35,526 bases of DNA from Mycobacterium sp. (GCA_025965975.1 JAOPVX010000212.1:1-35526); one strand, 5' to 3'; shown: positions 8,299 to 17,127, counted from the stretch's first letter. Notes: generated by a model not told the origin, from the letters alone. Numbers and translations are program-made.

Positions 8299-9452
8299 AG
8301 CAGAATTGTGCGGCCGTCGTCGGCGCGGCGGAAACGACCGAATTGGGCAAGATCCCCGGGCTGTCCGTCATCGGCTTGCACGCGGACGCGGTCCTCAACG
8401 CCCTGGCCGACGCGGGGCTGACACCGGGAGACGTCGATGGCGTTGCGACTGCCGGCGTCGCTGCCGAAGAGTTGGCCTACTACCTAGGCATCACCCCGAC
8501 GTGGGTCGACGGAACGAACGTGGGCGGCTGCTCTTTCATGTTGCACGTGCGCCATGCGGCCGCGGCGATCAACGAAGGCCTAGCGACGACGATCCTCATC
8601 ACGCACGGCGAGAGCGGGCGCTCGGGAGTCGGTGTCCCCCCGCTGGTTCGCTCGGCCAGCAGTTTGAGGGGTCAATTCGAGACGCCCTACGGCACCACCA
8701 TCCCGGTCACGATGTTCGCGGTACCGGTAGTGCGATACCTCAAGACCTACGGCCTGACCGAGGAAGACCTTGCATGGGTACCGGTGATCCAGCGGGAGTG
8801 GGCGGCCAAGAACCCCCGGGCGAGTTTCAAGGATCCGATCACCGTCGAAGACGTGCTCAGCTCGCCGATGGTCGCCTGGCCGTTCCGCAAGATGATGTGC
8901 TGCCCGGTGACCGACGGTGGCGGTGCGCTGATACTGACCCGGGCCGACAGAGCGAAGGACTTTCCGCAGACACCGGTGTACGTCCTGGGCACTGGCGAGA
9001 GCACGGCATCTCCGCTGATCAGCCAGATGGAGGACTTCACCTCCTCGCGCGCGTTCCGGGTTTCGGGGAGCAAAGCGTTCGACGAGGCGGGTATCAGCCA
9101 CGCCGACGTCGACCACCTGATGGTGTATGACGCCTTTGCCCATCTTCCGCTCTACGGCCTCGAGGATCTCGGCTTCTGCAAGCCGGGCGAGGCTGCCGGC
9201 TTCATCAAGGACCGCAACACAGCGCCTTCTGGTCCTGGAGGTGGTGGCGGCAAACTGCCACTGAACACCAATGGAGGTGGTCTGTCCTATATGCATTCGG
9301 GCATGTACGGCATGTACGCCCTACAGGAGAGTATTCGCCAAATGCGAGGCACGGCGCCCGCTCAAATACCGGGGGCGAAGATCTCAGTCTGCCACGGCGT
9401 CGGCGGTTGGTTCGCGGCCTCCGGCACGATCGTCTTCTCGAACGAGGTCTAG
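8295..9452 (+). CDS. Thiolase-fold lipid-transfer protein / Ltp2-like retro-aldolase or thiolase
   Basis: 385 residues, start ATG 8295 overlapping the DUF35 stop. It belongs to the SCP-x/lipid-transfer thiolase-like group: GGCSFMLHVRHA (77-88) sits where thiolases carry the nucleophile loop, DAFAHLPLYGLEDLGFC and LPLNTNGGGLSYMHSGMYG are strongly conserved family elements, and CHGVGG (366-371) is the C-terminal loop. The nucleophile-loop sequence differs from classical thiolases (no NxxCGSG). With a DUF35 partner and a MaoC hydratase next door, a retro-aldol cleavage of a hydroxyacyl-CoA, as by Ltp2, is a reasonable inference; a thiolase reaction is the alternative. A glycine run near residue 313 is longer than I would expect. 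Confidence 0.85.
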   Translation: MKQNCAAVVGAAETTELGKIPGLSVIGLHADAVLNALADAGLTPGDVDGVATAGVAAEELAYYLGITPTWVDGTNVGGCSFMLHVRHAAAAINEGLATTILITHGESGRSGVGVPPLVRSASSLRGQFETPYGTTIPVTMFAVPVVRYLKTYGLTEEDLAWVPVIQREWAAKNPRASFKDPITVEDVLSSPMVAWPFRKMMCCPVTDGGGALILTRADRAKDFPQTPVYVLGTGESTASPLISQMEDFTSSRAFRVSGSKAFDEAGISHADVDHLMVYDAFAHLPLYGLEDLGFCKPGEAAGFIKDRNTAPSGPGGGGGKLPLNTNGGGLSYMHSGMYGMYALQESIRQMRGTAPAQIPGAKISVCHGVGGWFAASGTIVFSNEV

Positions 9453-9598
9453 TCGTGTCCTCTGCGCAGATCAGCGCGATCCGAACCGGTCGACCGCGGG
9501 AGAAGACAGCCACTGAATGGGAGGCACCCTATAGATCAGACATGAATGCAAAAGTGCGCTCTTCTGCCGTGCGGCAAATACAAATATTGGAGGGATCA

Positions 9599-10018
9599 AT
9601 GACTGAATCGGTCAAAAATTCGGCGACAAGTGACGTAGCGTTAAGTCTCCTAAGTCTCCTTCGCGCCGCTGAGGCGGGCGGGCGTGATGAGGTTATGGCG
9701 AATTTCGATCCGGAAGCTGTTATCTGGCACAACACCGATGAGGTGACGTTAACCATTCAGGAGAATTTTTCTCCCTCAGTCGTTTTCGCATCCAAGGTGC
9801 CGGAGCGCCGATTTGAGGATGTCCGAGTGACACCCTTTGATGGCGGTTTCCTTCTACAGCACCGGATTGTTGGAAATACGGACGATGGAATGCCGTTTAC
9901 GTTAGTCGCCTGCGCGGTCATTCGGGTGCGAAACGGCAAGGTTTTAAGTATTGAGGAGTACTGCGATTCGGCCCCGCTGAAGCGACTCGGGATTGACTCC
10001 TGGTTACCGAAGGACTAA
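9599..10018 (+). CDS. SnoaL/NTF2-like protein of unknown function
   Basis: 139 residues from ATG 9599, with GGAGGG immediately upstream at the right spacing. The pattern of a helix pair, then VMANFDPEAVIWHN, and strands ending VACAVIRVRNGKVLSIEEYCDSAPL is typical of the SnoaL/NTF2 cone fold, a scaffold used by isomerases, hydrolases, cyclases and binding proteins. The catalytic chemistry cannot be deduced. Base use is unlike its neighbours: many A/T third positions and runs such as AAAAATT, in a very GC-rich region. A 9-bp tandem repeat (TAAGTCTCC at 9642-9659) encodes LSLLSLL near the N-terminus. It is 146 bases from the preceding gene and is closed by a strong hairpin, so it may be its own unit. 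Confidence 0.75.
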   Translation: MTESVKNSATSDVALSLLSLLRAAEAGGRDEVMANFDPEAVIWHNTDEVTLTIQENFSPSVVFASKVPERRFEDVRVTPFDGGFLLQHRIVGNTDDGMPFTLVACAVIRVRNGKVLSIEEYCDSAPLKRLGIDSWLPKD

Positions 10019-10037
10019 TGCCAAACGGAATTTTATT

Positions 10038-10064
10038 CCCTGCCGCGCCAACGGCGCGGCAGGG
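10038..10064 (+). terminator. Perfect 12-bp GC-rich hairpin after the SnoaL-like gene
   Basis: CCCTGCCGCGCC (10038-10049), loop AAC, and GGCGCGGCAGGG (10053-10064) form a perfect 12-bp stem 20 bases after the stop codon. There is no clear U-tract afterwards (TTGGCATTGTTG), which is common for mycobacterial hairpin terminators. It likely ends the catabolic operon transcript. Confidence 0.75.
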
Positions 10065-10090
10065 TTGGCATTGTTGTGGCCACATTGTCG

Positions 10091-10115
10091 CACCAGTCGC
10101 GGACCGCGACCGGTG
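10091..10115. promoter_or_regulatory. Inverted repeat upstream of the second ligase gene
   Basis: CACC-A-GTCGCG, loop GAC, CGCGAC-C-GGTG: ten paired bases with one mismatch, about 80 bases upstream of the ligase start. It could be an operator or a second part of the terminator region. Only the symmetry is seen; no regulator is assigned. Confidence 0.35.
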
Positions 10116-10193
10116 GTAGTGGTTATACGGAATTGTTACTGAGGGCGAGCGCGCGCTGCTGGTGCCGTAGCTCGGTCGAGGAAGGATGGGTAC

Positions 10194-11828
10194 ATGCTGG
10201 CGTGGAGTGTTGATCGGCTTGCGGAGCATGGTTTATCGGCGTCGGAGCATCGGAATCCGATTCCGGATGCTCCGCAGAACCTGACCGAACTCTACGATGC
10301 GGCGCTGGCCGACGATCCCAATAGGATCGCCGTTGTCGGTCGATCGGGCGCTTTGAGCTTTGCCGCGCTCGAGGCCGAGGTCAACGCGGCTTGCGCCTAT
10401 TTCGGTGAGCTGCGGATGCGGGCGGGCGACCGGGTCGCGGTCAGTCTGGCCAACGACATCCACATCGTGGTCGCGTTCTTGGCGGTTCAACGGATGGGGG
10501 GGATCTGGGTAGGCATCAACCGTGCCTACGTCGGGGCCGAGCGCCGCCATTTCCTCTCTGACGCAGGAGCAAACGTCTTCGTAACCGACCCAGCGATTGC
10601 CGAGGAAACGACGGCGATCGCAGATACGCTCCCTGACCTACGACACGTGATCGCGCTCGATCCCCTGGATAGTCAACGCAGCGAGTGGCATCGAGGTCTG
10701 CGCCGCCACGCCGGGGCCGCAAGACCGAGCATCGTGGTCGATCCCTTCTCCCCAGCGGCCATCGCCTACACCAGCGGCACTACCGGCTTGCCCAAGGGCG
10801 CGGTCCACAGTCAGCACAACATACTTGTCGCCGCGACCGTCGCCGAGCTGGTGGCCGTCGACAACCGGCCGGACGTCATCCGCGGAGCGACCTCCCCGTT
10901 GACCATTCTCAATGTGATGATCCTTGGCCCGGTGGCGACCCTGTCGCGTGGGCGGCGCGTCGTCTGCATGGACCGCATCGACGCGCAGGGGATCGCCGAA
11001 TGGGTGCGTCGTGAGAGGGTCAACACGCTCACGCTCGTGCCGACGTCGCTTTACGACTTGTTGACGCGGCCCGATATCGCCGTCAGTGACCTTGCGAGTC
11101 TGACGTGGGTCGTGGTGAGTGCGGCCGCGGTCCCCGAGGGCCTCGACACCCTATATCGCGAGCGGATCGGCCGCGATTTCACAATCAGCTACGGCCTCAC
11201 CGAGAATCCGACGACGGTTTCGCGCAGCCACACCGGCTCCGGCGGGAGCCCGGGCGCCGTCGGGCGGCCGCTCTTCCATCTTGATGTCGCGATATTCGAC
11301 GATACCGGTGCACGGGCCGGTTCTGGCGCCCACGGCGAGATCTGCGTGAGAGCAACCGATCATGGTCCCTGGGCGAATGTCTACACACCCGCGCTCGGTT
11401 ACTGGAAGAAAGCCGAAGCCACCGCGAAGCTCCTCGAGAATGGCTGGCTGCACACAGGGGACATCGGCTTCCTCGACGATCAGGGTGAACTCCACCTACA
11501 GGACCGGCTGGGCGACGTCATCAACCGGGGCGGCGCGAAGGTCTACCCGGCCGAGGTCGAGCGGGTACTCATGATGGAGCCGGGCGTCCACGACTGCGCG
11601 GTTACAGCGCGGCCGGACCGACGTCTAGGTCACACGGTTGCCGCATATATTCAGCCGTCTTCAGGAGTTAACGGCCCGGAATTGATCCAGCGTTTGCAGC
11701 ATCGGTGCAAGCGTGACATTGCAAAGTACAAAGTCCCGGCCCACTGGACCGTCGTCGACGTGATCCCGAGAAATACGATGGGCAAAGTCCTCAAGAGGCA
11801 GTTGCTCGACACTGACAGCACTTTGTGA
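10194..11828 (+). CDS. Second acyl-CoA synthetase / AMP-dependent ligase
   Basis: 544 residues from ATG 10194 behind GAGGAAGG. Motifs: YTSGTTGLPKG (192-202), SYGLTENPT, WLHTGDIGFLDDQGELHLQDR, INRGGAKVYPAEVE, and a C-terminal NTMGKVLKR with catalytic Lys531. The N-terminus is longer than that of the synthetase at 3862 and the two are distant within the ANL family, so they probably activate different acids or different pathway intermediates. It stands alone between a terminator-like hairpin upstream and a convergent minus-strand operon downstream, so it is likely expressed from its own promoter in 10065-10193. Its substrate is not predictable. Confidence 0.92.
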   Translation: MLAWSVDRLAEHGLSASEHRNPIPDAPQNLTELYDAALADDPNRIAVVGRSGALSFAALEAEVNAACAYFGELRMRAGDRVAVSLANDIHIVVAFLAVQRMGGIWVGINRAYVGAERRHFLSDAGANVFVTDPAIAEETTAIADTLPDLRHVIALDPLDSQRSEWHRGLRRHAGAARPSIVVDPFSPAAIAYTSGTTGLPKGAVHSQHNILVAATVAELVAVDNRPDVIRGATSPLTILNVMILGPVATLSRGRRVVCMDRIDAQGIAEWVRRERVNTLTLVPTSLYDLLTRPDIAVSDLASLTWVVVSAAAVPEGLDTLYRERIGRDFTISYGLTENPTTVSRSHTGSGGSPGAVGRPLFHLDVAIFDDTGARAGSGAHGEICVRATDHGPWANVYTPALGYWKKAEATAKLLENGWLHTGDIGFLDDQGELHLQDRLGDVINRGGAKVYPAEVERVLMMEPGVHDCAVTARPDRRLGHTVAAYIQPSSGVNGPELIQRLQHRCKRDIAKYKVPAHWTVVDVIPRNTMGKVLKRQLLDTDSTL

Positions 11829-12218
11829 TCGCCGACGGGGTGTGACCCTGACGTGCAACGACATCGCACCCGGCTGGATGATCAAGACACTCCATGCCCG
11901 TCGGTCTGAATCGTCTGGTCAACGGGGGGACTCCTAACGCGCAGCGCGCGGCTGCTCGTGGCGGTGCGCCTCACCGCGCTGGTAACGCTCGGCGGCCAGA
12001 CCCTTCGAGTCGTTGAGCGGCCGATCGAGTCCTTGCCGAGAAGGGCACGGTCGGGCTGCGACTCGGGCCGTGGGCAAGAAGACCCGACCGGAAGCGCCGC
12101 GGTTGGGTTGCGCAGCCCACTGCGCCGAGAACTGTCTCGGCGACGATGGACGGCATCGCGGGGTCGGCTCATTCTCAGACCGCCCGGAAGCGCCTCGGAC
12201 GGGCAGATGCCGCCGCCG
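11829..12218. other. Convergent intergenic region with no recognisable gene
   Basis: 390 bases between the ends of the plus-strand ligase and the minus-strand hydrolase. Open frames on both strands cross it, but their translations are arginine- and proline-rich and lack any family features or ribosome sites. I see no tRNA, no insertion-sequence ends and no clear terminator hairpin. Confidence 0.5.
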
Positions 12219-13214
12219 TCATTGCTTGGCGACGATGTGGTTCCGAAGGCAGCCGATCTTCGGGGAAGTCACCTCGACGACATCGCCGACATTGAGGAAC
12301 AGGTCGAGATTGAGCGGGGTTCCGTCACCGTGACGTTTGGAGGCATCGGCGGCTGTCCCTGTTCCCGTGCCGCCCATGATGACATCGCCGGGCACCAGCG
12401 TGAGGTCCTTGGACAGGTAGGCAATGTATTCGGCGAAGGAGTAGATCATTTCACGGGTGTTGTAGTCCTGGCGTAGCTCGCCATTGACGGTGACCGTCAC
12501 ATTGAGGTCTTGGGGGTTGCTGCCATCGACCAGGATGGCCGGCCCCAGCGACGCGCAGTTGTCGAAGTTCTTCATCAAGTTGAACGAAGCGGGATGTTTG
12601 GGGTCCTGCGTCCCGTCGCGGTCGCTCCAGTCGTTGCCCAAAGTGATGCCCCAGATATGGCTTTCGGCCCTATCGAGGGGAATGTCTTTGCCCGCGACCC
12701 CGATTACCACCGCTATCTCGCCTTCGTAGTCCAGTTGGGTGGTACGAGCGGGATAAGTGATTCCGTCGTCGGGACCCATCACCTCGATGGGAGTCTTCGT
12801 GAAGCCCTCGGGGTCGCGCTTGCGCGTTTCTCGCTCCACGTCTTCGCGGGTCATCGGGTTGCCGTAGTTCGTCTGTCCGTCGGCGACATGCTGCCCGTAG
12901 TTGGCGGCGGCACAGAATATGCGGTGTCCGGGCCATGGCGCGCGGAGTCGGACCGAGGCCAGCGGTTGAATCAGCGAGGAGTCGCCAGAGTCTTTGACGT
13001 GGTCGGCGCATCGGCGGGCGATGTCGAGCGCCGAACCGTCGGCGGCGATGAAGCGAGTCAGGTCGGCGGGCGCCTCGTAGTCGGCTCGCCTGCGTGCTTC
13101 ACTTTCGCTCATTTTGCTCGACAGGTACGCCGCCACCGCGTTGTTCACGTCGACGACGGACTCGTCGTCCACCAGACCCACCCTGCGTTGCGATCCAAAA
13201 ACTACGATCTTCAT
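12219..13214 (-). CDS. Fumarylacetoacetate hydrolase (FAH) family protein
   Basis: 331 residues, ATG at 13214-13212 with a perfect AGGAGG at 13225-13220. The FAH-fold metal site is visible: Glu164 and Glu166 in LDYEGEIAVVIG, and Asp195 in ITLGNDWSDRD, plus the conserved MGGTGTGTAADAS segment. Members cleave carbon-carbon bonds in 1,3-diketo acids or decarboxylate/hydrate meta-cleavage products. Downstream of a VOC protein and a BVMO in one minus-strand unit, it may act on a ring-cleavage product. It is separated by 136 bases from the VOC gene. Which of the hydrolase, decarboxylase or isomerase reactions applies is not clear from sequence alone. Confidence 0.88.
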   Translation of the reverse strand: MKIVVFGSQRRVGLVDDESVVDVNNAVAAYLSSKMSESEARRRADYEAPADLTRFIAADGSALDIARRCADHVKDSGDSSLIQPLASVRLRAPWPGHRIFCAAANYGQHVADGQTNYGNPMTREDVERETRKRDPEGFTKTPIEVMGPDDGITYPARTTQLDYEGEIAVVIGVAGKDIPLDRAESHIWGITLGNDWSDRDGTQDPKHPASFNLMKNFDNCASLGPAILVDGSNPQDLNVTVTVNGELRQDYNTREMIYSFAEYIAYLSKDLTLVPGDVIMGGTGTGTAADASKRHGDGTPLNLDLFLNVGDVVEVTSPKIGCLRNHIVAKQ

Positions 13215-13350
13215 CAGATCCTCCTATGGTGTTGCGCGGCCGCGGCGGTGACGCGGTCGATTTTCGCTGGTTGCTGGTGGAGTCGCGCGCAGACCAAGTT
13301 GGGCGTTGCCCGTCGCCACCAGCCGCTCCGGTTGACCACCCTGACGGCGA

Positions 13351-14565
13351 TCAGCCCAACGGCCCCTGGAACGGACTGTCGGTGTAGGTGTCAGAGTTGG
13401 GCTCGATCGTCAGCGGCCAGTCCGGGCTTGGTGTGGTGCGCAGGTGGGCTGGCCGCGACTGGCCGTCCCAGCCGATCTGCTCCATGTAGTAGTAGAGCTG
13501 GATGCAATGGCCCTCCGGGTCCAGGACGTTGAGCGTGTAGTCGATACCAGGGTGTAGTTCGTGTGGGAAGTCGACCACTTTGCAGCCTTGATCGACGAGG
13601 AAGGACCAGGCCTCGCGCAACTGCCGGTAGCTGCCTACCTGCAGACCGAGGCTCATGCACAGGCTGTGGTCACTGAAGCCGAGCGTCTCGCGCAGGGCGA
13701 GCGGGTAGAGGGCCAGGCTGTGATGTTCGCTGCCGCTCCTGAGGAACGCACACCGCTGACCGTCGAAGTCGATCTCCTCGGTGAGGGTGAGACCGAGGAC
13801 ATCACGATAGAAAGCCACCGCCTGCTCGACGTCGGGGACGAAGAACCGCAACGGGCCCAGCCGGACGATCTTGAACGGCCGCTCGAGCAGCACCCCACCG
13901 ACGTCGAATGCTCGGGATCGAGGGGCGGGGTGCTGATAGCCGGCGTCGATGTCGATGCCTCTGGTCACCGCCTCGGACACCTCCACGGCCTCCGGCACCT
14001 GGGGCAGCGGGATCTCTCCGTCGATTCCTAGGTAGTACATGGTGTGTGGCTTGCTCTTGCGGCTCCAGCCGATCTGCTCGATGCCGTAGTACAACTCGTT
14101 GACGTGGCCATCGGGGGCCGTGAAGTACACCGACCAGTTGCTACCGGGCAGTTCGCGGCCGCCGCGCACGAACTCCGCGCCGCGCTCCTGAACGAATTTG
14201 CCGCCGTTGACGACTTCGGCGAGGGTATTGACCTGCCAGGTGATCTGGTTGATCGTCGCGCCCTCGACGCCGGTCGGGAGCAAGAACTCCAGGTCCTTGC
14301 TGGCCAGAACCAGTGCGTGGTGGTCGGTGCCGTAGGTCAGCAGCGCCGAGCGAGCGTCCTTGACGCCAGCCAGGAGGTCGCTGAACCTCGGGTCATCCTT
14401 GATATCGAACTTGTCGGACACCTGGAACCCGAGGATGCGGGTATAGAAATCGAAGGTCTCATCGAATGACGACACCGTGAAGCCCGTGTGGCCCAGTCGC
14501 CGGATCTTGAACGGCTGCGGCAGCCGGACACCTCCGACGTCGTAGCTTGTGACTTTGCTGTTCAT
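13351..14565 (-). CDS. Two-domain VOC protein, extradiol-dioxygenase-like, with a degenerate C-terminal half
   Basis: 404 residues from ATG 14565-14563 (AAGGAA upstream). It is an internal duplication: both halves begin DVGGVxLxxPFKIxRLG (residues 9 and 221) and end with EQIGW (163 and 362). In the N-terminal half His26, His83 and Glu157 stand at candidate metal positions. In the C-terminal half the equivalents are Pro238, His282 and Gln356. The second-module first-strand position, where extradiol enzymes have their second His, reads Gln107 in the N-half. So if it is a metalloenzyme the N-half is the likely active one, whereas in BphC-type dioxygenases the C-terminal half is active. It lies between the BVMO and the FAH gene and may open a catecholic ring, but catalytic competence is uncertain. 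Confidence 0.82.
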   Translation of the reverse strand: MNSKVTSYDVGGVRLPQPFKIRRLGHTGFTVSSFDETFDFYTRILGFQVSDKFDIKDDPRFSDLLAGVKDARSALLTYGTDHHALVLASKDLEFLLPTGVEGATINQITWQVNTLAEVVNGGKFVQERGAEFVRGGRELPGSNWSVYFTAPDGHVNELYYGIEQIGWSRKSKPHTMYYLGIDGEIPLPQVPEAVEVSEAVTRGIDIDAGYQHPAPRSRAFDVGGVLLERPFKIVRLGPLRFFVPDVEQAVAFYRDVLGLTLTEEIDFDGQRCAFLRSGSEHHSLALYPLALRETLGFSDHSLCMSLGLQVGSYRQLREAWSFLVDQGCKVVDFPHELHPGIDYTLNVLDPEGHCIQLYYYMEQIGWDGQSRPAHLRTTPSPDWPLTIEPNSDTYTDSPFQGPLG

Positions 14566-14636
14566 TGTGAACGTTCCTTGTCGGTAGAGAGTGTCTGCGG
14601 GTGTGGCCGAAGGTTGCAAGAGCCGTGATCGTCGTC

Positions 14637-16481
14637 TCAGCGGGTCAGTTCCATGTCCTCGGTCAGACCGGTTTCGCGCCAGTCCTTGAGGATGTCGAAA
14701 TATTCGAATGCGCCGCCGCCATAGGCGGTTGGGAGGATGAGCTTCTTGAGGTCCTTCAAATTGCCCTCGGCGTTCATCAAGCTCGGCGTGCATTGGCGGA
14801 CGTAGTCCAGATTCACCGTCGACTTCTCGTCGATGGTGGCGCACCAGCGGTCTTCGGCCGGCTGGCTGACTTCCATCACCTGAACGTCATCGCTCAACAA
14901 GCGCGAGACAACTGCGGCCGCGTGGAGTGCCTGTTCGTCGATTATCAACGGGAAGTTCACGGTCGGTGCGCTCTGGCGAGTGCCGACGAGGAAAAACAGA
15001 TTGGGGAATCCGCGCGTGTACATTCCGTGCAGTGACCGCACGGCATCCGACCATTTCTCGTCGATGTTTTGACCGCCGCGTCCGAGTATCTCGATACCCC
15101 CTTCCTTGTGGGAGGTGGTGACGAGCTCAAAGCCGGTGGCGTAGATGATGCAATCGACCTCGTGGACCTGGCCATCGAATACGATCGCGTTCTCGGTGAT
15201 GCGGTCTAGTCCCCGCCCTCCGGTGTCGATGAGTTTGACATTTGACCGGTTGAATGTCGGTAGATACTCGTCACTGAATGTGGGGCGTTTGCAAAATCGA
15301 TTGAAGTAGGGTTTCAGAGACTCCGCTGTCGCGGGATCGGTGACGATCGAATCGACCCGCGCCCGGATCGCCTCCATCTTCTCGATGTCCATCCTCTGGA
15401 TGGCAGTGGCCACGTCATCGGGATCGGCGCCGTGCTCCGGTGGCGGTGGGGGCTCCCAGACCTGAGTCCACTCGTCAGCGACGAAATCTTCGTCTGCCCG
15501 GCCGGTGAGAACCATCTCGAAGTTGGCCATGCGGGCCTTCTGCCAACCGGGTTGCAGTGATCGCGCCCAGGCAGAATCGGTGGGCTTGTTGTTGCGGGCA
15601 GCCACCGCGGCGGGTGTACGCTGCACGACGTACAGCTCCTTCGCCCACCGCCCGAGCGGCGGCACGCATTGGATAGCGGAGCAGCCGGTGCCGATCACTG
15701 CGACCCGCTTGTCCGCAAGGTTGGTCAGCTCACCGTTCTCGTCGCCGCCGGTGTAGGTGTAATCCCACCGTGCGGTGTGGAACGACGCGCCGGTGAAGTC
15801 CTCAACGCCCGGGATTGCAGGCAGCTTTGGGTAATTCAGCTGGCCGTTGCCGACGAAGGCGAACCGCGCTGTGAGGGTGTCGCCGTGATCGGTACTTGCG
15901 ATCCATCGGGAGGCATCCTCATCCCACCGCAGCTCGGAAACGCGGGTGTCAAAGATGGCGCGTGAATGCAGGTCGAATCGTTCGGCAACCGCCTGCACCT
16001 GGGCGCGGATCTCCGGCGCGGCCGCATACTTCTCGGTGGGCATGTAGCCGGTTTCCTCGAGCAGCGGGATATAGCTGAAGGACTCGACGTCACAGCGGGC
16101 ACCGGGATAGCGATTCCAGTACCACACGCCACCGAAGTCAGCTCCGGACTCCACGATGCGGAAGTTGTCGACGCCGGCCTGGCGAAGGCGCGCGGCCGTC
16201 AGCAACCCCGACCAGCCACCGCCGACGATCACCACATCGACCTCCTCGTGAACCGGCGCGTGCTCACGCGGCGGCGCGGCATTCGGATTGTCGAGGAAGA
16301 AACGCGCCAGTTCTCCTTGTGTCCTTCGGTATTGGTCGACGCCGTCGGTGCGGATTCGTTTTTGCCGTTCCTCGCGATACTTCTCGAGCAGTGCGGCCTC
16401 TTGGGCCGACAGCGCTTTCGTGGCGTCGGCGCTTACTGATCGTGTGTGCGGGCTCTCAGCTGATGCGCTACTGCTGGACAA
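14637..16481 (-). CDS. Second Baeyer-Villiger monooxygenase
   Basis: 614 residues. The start is TTG at 16481-16479, because no ATG or GTG precedes the conserved KYREERQKRIRTDG segment (34-47); an AAAGGG about ten bases upstream is a modest ribosome site. Motifs: GGGWSG (87-92), BVMO fingerprint with F229, G231, H235, W239 and D240, and GTGCSA (264-269). It shares the long N-terminal extension and many blocks with the BVMO at 1031-2857 (for example WYWNRYPGA, and SLKPYFNRFCKRP compared with ALKPWYRQFCKRP), so the two are paralogues, but they are clearly diverged. It heads a minus-strand unit with the VOC and FAH genes; the gap to the VOC start is 71 bases. Different ketone substrates or successive steps are plausible. 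Confidence 0.92.
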   Translation of the reverse strand: MSSSSASAESPHTRSVSADATKALSAQEAALLEKYREERQKRIRTDGVDQYRRTQGELARFFLDNPNAAPPREHAPVHEEVDVVIVGGGWSGLLTAARLRQAGVDNFRIVESGADFGGVWYWNRYPGARCDVESFSYIPLLEETGYMPTEKYAAAPEIRAQVQAVAERFDLHSRAIFDTRVSELRWDEDASRWIASTDHGDTLTARFAFVGNGQLNYPKLPAIPGVEDFTGASFHTARWDYTYTGGDENGELTNLADKRVAVIGTGCSAIQCVPPLGRWAKELYVVQRTPAAVAARNNKPTDSAWARSLQPGWQKARMANFEMVLTGRADEDFVADEWTQVWEPPPPPEHGADPDDVATAIQRMDIEKMEAIRARVDSIVTDPATAESLKPYFNRFCKRPTFSDEYLPTFNRSNVKLIDTGGRGLDRITENAIVFDGQVHEVDCIIYATGFELVTTSHKEGGIEILGRGGQNIDEKWSDAVRSLHGMYTRGFPNLFFLVGTRQSAPTVNFPLIIDEQALHAAAVVSRLLSDDVQVMEVSQPAEDRWCATIDEKSTVNLDYVRQCTPSLMNAEGNLKDLKKLILPTAYGGGAFEYFDILKDWRETGLTEDMELTR

Positions 16482-16808
16482 TGGGTGCGTGCCCTTTCTG
16501 TGATTGCAGGACTACCGACGGGCCTTTCTGAGTCGGACAGAATGCGGTAGATGTCTCGGTCACTCGGCGCAGCGAGGCGGTCGTGTCACACTGCGCTGCC
16601 CTGGCGCCTCGGGGAATGTGTGCGGGACGGCTGCACCTGCAGGACCGGCGGCAGATCATGGCGATCGCCTGTCGCAGAAACGGTTTCGAACGTGATTGCA
16701 GTCGGCGGCGTGCACCAACCCCCGACAACCCACGACGGAGACGCACACGCCGGATGTGATACGGCTCATCGGAAGTGTGTACCACTAATGCTGGCTGTAT
16801 GGCAAGTG

Positions 16809-16825
16809 ATTTGTATATAACAAAT
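16809..16825. promoter_or_regulatory. AT-rich inverted repeat, possible operator
   Basis: ATTTGT-ATATA-ACAAAT, a perfect 6-bp inverted repeat with a 5-base centre, in an AT-rich island about 330 bases upstream of the second BVMO. It contains TTTGTAT, the same core as the three repeats at 19063-19110. This may be a binding site for a shared regulator, but that is inference. Confidence 0.4.
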
Positions 16826-17105
16826 AATTCGGAGTTTTTGGGCTATCGGGGCCATTGTCGAGACGTTGGCTGCTGTCTGCGGTGTCCCCGCCGGCGGGTG
16901 GTTGGTCGCGTAGCGGTTGGGTCCTCTTCGGGTCACCAGTCCGGTGACGAATCGTCGGGGAGAAGTCGATGGCGGATGAGGTCCTCCTCGACTTCGGTCA
17001 GACGGGTGTAGGCGACGGGCCAGAATATTGCCTGCGAGGGGGTTTGTGTCGCAACGTACTATGACGCTGGCACCTTAAGCATCCATGTAGCATAAATGCA
17101 TTGTG

Positions 17106-17127
17106 ATACATCAATAGATTGTGGTAT
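17106..17127. promoter_or_regulatory. Imperfect inverted repeat before the small coiled-coil gene
   Basis: ATACATCAAT-AG-ATTGTGGTAT pairs at eight of ten positions, 70 bases upstream of ATG 17197. A shorter palindrome GCAT-AA-ATGC lies just before it (17090-17099). Size and symmetry fit a dimeric regulator site. Confidence 0.35.

Noticed and set aside
11958-12476. 172-codon plus-strand open frame at the end of the FAH gene
   Set aside because: It runs into the antisense of the FAH gene and shows no protein family features.
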